A stretch of DNA of 53,769 nt from CAIKLP01 sp039798705 (GTDB lineage Bacteria; Bacteroidota; Bacteroidia; Sphingobacteriales; Sphingobacteriaceae), in the NCBI GenBank assembly GCA_039798705.1, contig JBDKFN010000007.1:1-53769 (forward strand). The letters run 5' to 3'. The translations under genes and the position numbers were made by a program. The notes under the pieces are model-generated. The model was not told the origin of the DNA. It saw nothing but the letters and a program-made list of their open reading frames with translations, and ran no database searches. Positions 50,538 through 53,769 of this stretch are shown here, one piece after another (the stretch's first letter is position 1; the number at the start of each line of letters is the position of its first letter).

Positions 50538-53111
50538 TTATTTTTTCAAAATTGAATTAACCAAGTATTTAGTTTGAATATTAATGTACTTCAAAGTACC
50601 TGAAAGTGCCGCTGGCATATTATTATAATCGTTTTCGTTACTTAATTTAAAATAAATTTTCTTGGGTTGATTTGGCAATAAATCAAAATAATTATCTGAA
50701 AATTCACCTGCTACAGTTGTAGTTAATTGAATGTTCTTTTTTAATGATGGCGTATTCAAGGTTATTGCTAATACCTTATTTTGTACCGATTGAGCAATAA
50801 AAATGGTGTCTTTTTTTAAAGTCAAATTTTTAACCGCTTCGAAATAATAAATCTGTTCGGTGCTTGACCCGTCTGCTTTGTAGACTGTTGCGACAGCCAT
50901 TAAATTTTCTGTAGGATGCTTTGCAACCAACGAATTAATGGCCTGCTGTGATAATAAGGTAACACTTTGTGGCACTACCTTCAAAGATTGGTTGGTTTCC
51001 CAAAACACTTTCCCGGAAAAATCCATTACACGCAAATGATAGGCTACTTGCATTTCGCCGAGCGAGTCGCTTACCAAATAAACTTGTAATGAATCTTTTT
51101 GCTTTTTAAAAGTTAAGAGATTGGTTTCATAACTTTTCTTGACGAAATAATAGGCGGCTTTTTTATTTTGGTAATAATCTGCACTTGACCAAGAAACCAC
51201 AGGCCAACAATCGTTGAATTGCCAGTACAAGGTACCCATACAATAAGGCATGGCGCTACGATGAGCCTCTATAGCCGTTTTTAGGCCCTCTGCTTGCAAA
51301 ACTTGGCTCGCATACACATAATCCTCAAACCCACTTGGTTTTTGGTAATACAAGCCCATTTGTTGGTCGATGATTTTAAAACCACTTGGATGTTTTTGAT
51401 GTGTTTTGAATACTTCCGATTGAAGGTTTCTATCGGAAAGGTTGCTGAACTTTTCGATGGTTTGTAAATTGGGTAAAGATTGAAAACCATATTCGGAAAC
51501 AAAACGCCCTACTTTTTTAGGATACATTTCGAAGGGTTCTTCTCCCCACCAAACACCCCAGTAATGCAAGTCTCCACTTGTTAAACTTTCTTTTCGTCCC
51601 CATCCAAATTGTGGCGATGAGGGCCAATAAGCAATGCCAGTGCTTAACTTGTCAATTACCCTTGGAATAACTCGGTGAAAAATATGTTGGTAATCGGACC
51701 AAATGCGAGCTGAATCTGTTGCATTCATTGCATATTGTTTTTGCCAACCCCAATTAGACCAACCTTCTGCCACTTCGTTGTTGCCGCACCACAAAGCAAT
51801 ACAAGGATGGTTTCGCAACCTAATTACTTGATCGATCACTTCTTGTTTTACATTATTTGCAAAATCTTCGCCTCCTGGCACCAGTCCACAGGCAAACATA
51901 AAATCTTGCCAAACTAATATTCCAGATTCATCACAGGCTTGATAAAAAGCATCGCTCTCGTAGATGCCACCGCCCCAAACCCTTAGCATATTGAAATTTG
52001 CAGCCTTGGCACTCATTACTAAATTTTTAGTTTGCGCTTCGGTAACCCTCGGTGTAAAATTATCTTGTGGAATATAATTTGCCCCTTTCATGAAAACAGC
52101 AATACCATTCAATTTAAAATAAAAGCTATTTCCTTTTTGATCTTGCTGTTGTACAAGTTCAATTTTCCTTAATCCAATTTTAGTTTCTCGGCTATAGGTA
52201 TTTTTATTATCGCTTAAAGTGAACTTTAAATGCATTAAATTAGGATCGCCCAAACCATTGCACCACCATAGTTTGGGGCGATTAATTTTAAATGGTATAT
52301 CAATTTCGTTAAACCCTTTTTTTAATGAAACTTGCTGGCTAGCATATTCTTCTTGAATATTTTGATCGTATATTTTACAGATAACTACTTTGGCTTTTTC
52401 ACTGTAAATTGTTGTCTTGGCATTTAAAACAGCAAGTAATGTGTCTATCTGAATTTGTTGATAGTGGATATTCGCTATGTTAATTTGATTCCAAACATGC
52501 AGATAAACATTTTTATAAATACCTGCTGTAACCAAGCGCGGACCCCAATCCCAGCCAAATTGATAGGCCGCTTTCCTACACATAGCTCTTTCATCTAATG
52601 GAATTTTTGGTTGCAATTTTGCATATTCCGAGGCAGCATTTTTCGAAGTGGCTAAAAATTTAATTAACAATTCGTTATTGCCTTTTTTCAAATAAGAACG
52701 AATTTCAAATTCCCATGTTCGAAACATATTGTTAACCGATGCAATTTTGTTTCCATTAATATATATTTCCGCATCTGTGTCGAGCCCTTCAAAAACCAAT
52801 GTTAAATGTTCCTGCTTCCACAATTTTTCGTCAATGAAAATATTGCTTCTGTATAGCCATTCCTTATACTCGGGCCATTGCGCCTGTTTTTCGTTATTCA
52901 ACAAATAAGGGTCTTCCATTAATTGATGTGCCATTAAATCTTGATGCACAGTGCCTGGAACGGTAGCGCTAAGCCATACAGAATCGGATACTTGCTTAAA
53001 ATACCAAGGGGAAGATTTAGTTAAATTTATGTATGTTTCTGATTGCGCAAAACTTTGCTGATAGTAAATGGTATTCAAAAATAAAACCAACAAATAAGTT
53101 ATTTTACGCAT
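50538..53111 (-). CDS. GH2 beta-mannosidase
   Basis: An 857-aa exo-beta-mannosidase, signal peptide to about residue 23 (SFAQ). GH2 jelly-roll and Ig-like domains (25-325) precede the barrel. Acid/base Glu446 is in ALWCGNNEVAEGW and nucleophile Glu540 in GRFVSEYGFQSLP. The CRKAAYQFGWDWGPRLVTAGIYKNV text is typical of mannosidases in GH2. It would cleave Man-beta-1,4-GlcNAc in the N-glycan core after GH92 trimming. Its start overlaps cutC by eight bases, so the two are translationally coupled. Confidence 0.96.
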   Translation of the reverse strand: MRKITYLLVLFLNTIYYQQSFAQSETYINLTKSSPWYFKQVSDSVWLSATVPGTVHQDLMAHQLMEDPYLLNNEKQAQWPEYKEWLYRSNIFIDEKLWKQEHLTLVFEGLDTDAEIYINGNKIASVNNMFRTWEFEIRSYLKKGNNELLIKFLATSKNAASEYAKLQPKIPLDERAMCRKAAYQFGWDWGPRLVTAGIYKNVYLHVWNQINIANIHYQQIQIDTLLAVLNAKTTIYSEKAKVVICKIYDQNIQEEYASQQVSLKKGFNEIDIPFKINRPKLWWCNGLGDPNLMHLKFTLSDNKNTYSRETKIGLRKIELVQQQDQKGNSFYFKLNGIAVFMKGANYIPQDNFTPRVTEAQTKNLVMSAKAANFNMLRVWGGGIYESDAFYQACDESGILVWQDFMFACGLVPGGEDFANNVKQEVIDQVIRLRNHPCIALWCGNNEVAEGWSNWGWQKQYAMNATDSARIWSDYQHIFHRVIPRVIDKLSTGIAYWPSSPQFGWGRKESLTSGDLHYWGVWWGEEPFEMYPKKVGRFVSEYGFQSLPNLQTIEKFSNLSDRNLQSEVFKTHQKHPSGFKIIDQQMGLYYQKPSGFEDYVYASQVLQAEGLKTAIEAHRSAMPYCMGTLYWQFNDCWPVVSWSSADYYQNKKAAYYFVKKSYETNLLTFKKQKDSLQVYLVSDSLGEMQVAYHLRVMDFSGKVFWETNQSLKVVPQSVTLLSQQAINSLVAKHPTENLMAVATVYKADGSSTEQIYYFEAVKNLTLKKDTIFIAQSVQNKVLAITLNTPSLKKNIQLTTTVAGEFSDNYFDLLPNQPKKIYFKLSNENDYNNMPAALSGTLKYINIQTKYLVNSILKK

Positions 53112-53769
53112 GATAATATTGATCTAATGCGTTTTTTAATTTGGTAATTCTTTCTGAACTAGATTCCATCAAATGAAAACCTAAATCAAGCGAACTGCCA
53201 TATTCCATTTTACTTGGCACAGCTTCACTTAAAGAACAGTGAAAGTTAATTGCTTGACTTTCTTTAGCTATTTCTACGATATTGTTTTCGTTTATACCCG
53301 AGGCTGGTATAACTTGTATTTGATTATTTGCTTGTGCAACCAATGATTTAATTTGCGCCAAACCCAACATAGCTGTGCTTTCTAGACCAGAGGTTAAGAG
53401 GTAATCAAAACCCAAATCGATGAGTTTTTGCAGCGCAACAGCTGGTTCTTTTACAAAATCAAATGCACGGTGAAAGGTAATTTTCATGGGCCGTGCAAGT
53501 GCAGCAAGTGCAGCAGTTCTTTCCTCATCAATGCTTGCATCGGGATTTAACAAACCAAAAACCACGCCATCAAAACCCATCGATTTAATTTGTAAAATTT
53601 CATTTTGCATCATTTTAAATTCTGCATCTGAATACAAAAAATCACCTTCTCTCGGTCTTACCAAAACATGAACAGGAATTGGTATGGCATTTCGAACAGC
53701 ATCCAACAACGCATACGATGGCGTTAAACCACCCACCGATAATGCAGAACATAATTCGATGCGATCTGC
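53104..53769 (-). CDS. cutC: CutC-family TIM-barrel protein, 5' end cut by window edge
   Basis: The reading frame is open to the window edge and encodes ADRIELCSALS followed by VGGLTPSYALL, so the true N-terminus lies outside; the internal GTG at 53736 is not the start. Conserved text includes VHVLVRPREGDFLYSDAEF, GVVFGLL, ITFHRAFD and LTSGLE. CutC was named for copper tolerance in E. coli, but the biochemical role is unsettled. Its overlap with the beta-mannosidase gene places it in a glycan operon, where a sugar-related role is plausible. The gene is upstream of all glycosidases and may be first or internal in the operon. Confidence 0.93.
   Translation of the reverse strand, partial: ADRIELCSALSVGGLTPSYALLDAVRNAIPIPVHVLVRPREGDFLYSDAEFKMMQNEILQIKSMGFDGVVFGLLNPDASIDEERTAALAALARPMKITFHRAFDFVKEPAVALQKLIDLGFDYLLTSGLESTAMLGLAQIKSLVAQANNQIQVIPASGINENNIVEIAKESQAINFHCSLSEAVPSKMEYGSSLDLGFHLMESSSERITKLKNALDQYYHA

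Noticed and set aside
53104..53736. cutC starting at an internal GTG (53736)
   Set aside because: The frame continues to the window edge with conserved CutC residues (ADRIELCSALS), so the gene is simply cut by the edge.
1..53769. CRISPR arrays, tRNA/rRNA genes, insertion sequences, prophage or restriction-modification genes
   Set aside because: None was seen; gaps are too short and no matching protein motifs are present. Repeats are limited to the lipoprotein gene.

Overview
The window is a gene-dense, AT-rich chromosomal segment of a Bacteroidota bacterium, probably of the Chitinophagales/Sphingobacteriales type. The evidence is a TonB-dependent receptor, a CBM9-like/DUF5916 outer-membrane protein, a FadL-type porin, the DUF2520 / KdsC-like HAD / UbiA / Maf gene group typical of the phylum, a GH92/GH20/GH29/GH2 glycan operon, and TAnnTTTG-type -7 promoter boxes instead of E. 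coli-type promoters. I see no tRNA, rRNA, insertion sequence, phage gene or CRISPR array. No gene-free gap exceeds about 150 bases. Both edges cut genes: a Cys/Met-metabolism PLP enzyme on the left and cutC on the right.

Layout. 1-2.7 kb (minus): PLP enzyme, a hypothetical protein and proS. 2.85-7.56 kb (plus): a repeat-bearing Gly/Tyr-rich lipoprotein, a FadL-like porin and a UbiD-family decarboxylase. 7.56-10.8 kb (minus): a small membrane protein with an SRPBCC protein, then a compact PIG-L deacetylase / ATP-grasp / HAD operon. 10.9-13.0 kb (plus): a GT-C-like membrane glycosyltransferase and a LolD-like ATPase. 13.0-15.5 kb (minus): the DUF5916 barrel protein. 15.6-18.6 kb (plus): sucC, a YrdC/Sua5 protein and nhaA. 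18.6-22.7 kb (minus): recR, a GT2 fused to a degenerate phosphoglycosyltransferase-like region, an SDR and an M50-like peptidase. 22.8-29.0 kb (plus): a solute:sodium symporter, a LOG-family protein, grpE, dnaJ and an ABC-2 exporter pair. 29.0-37.2 kb (minus): Maf, UbiA, KdsC-like HAD, IscX, ferredoxin, DUF2520, ccmF, a Cys-type ccmE and an ABC exporter. 37.3-40.1 kb (plus): a small secreted protein and a TonB-dependent receptor. 40.15-53.77 kb (minus): a tightly packed operon of cutC, GH2 beta-mannosidase, GH92 alpha-mannosidase, GH29 fucosidase, GH20 hexosaminidase, a large transglutaminase-like lipoprotein and DUF3050, closed by a bidirectional terminator.

The most interesting region is that last operon. 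Its four glycosidases match the linkages of a fucosylated eukaryotic N-glycan, and three less understood proteins travel with them. One is a lipoprotein whose transglutaminase core (GRCGE, DNHAW, GACEPE) resembles the Cys-His core of cytosolic peptide:N-glycanase. Another is CutC, which the context ties to glycan use rather than copper. The third is DUF3050, a heme-oxygenase-like-fold protein. Other points are a GT2/pseudo-phosphoglycosyltransferase fusion, a CxxxY-type CcmE, a perfect 26-base palindrome joining two convergent stop codons, and a sigma-54-like site before grpE. All functional calls are from reading the sequence; no database search was run.
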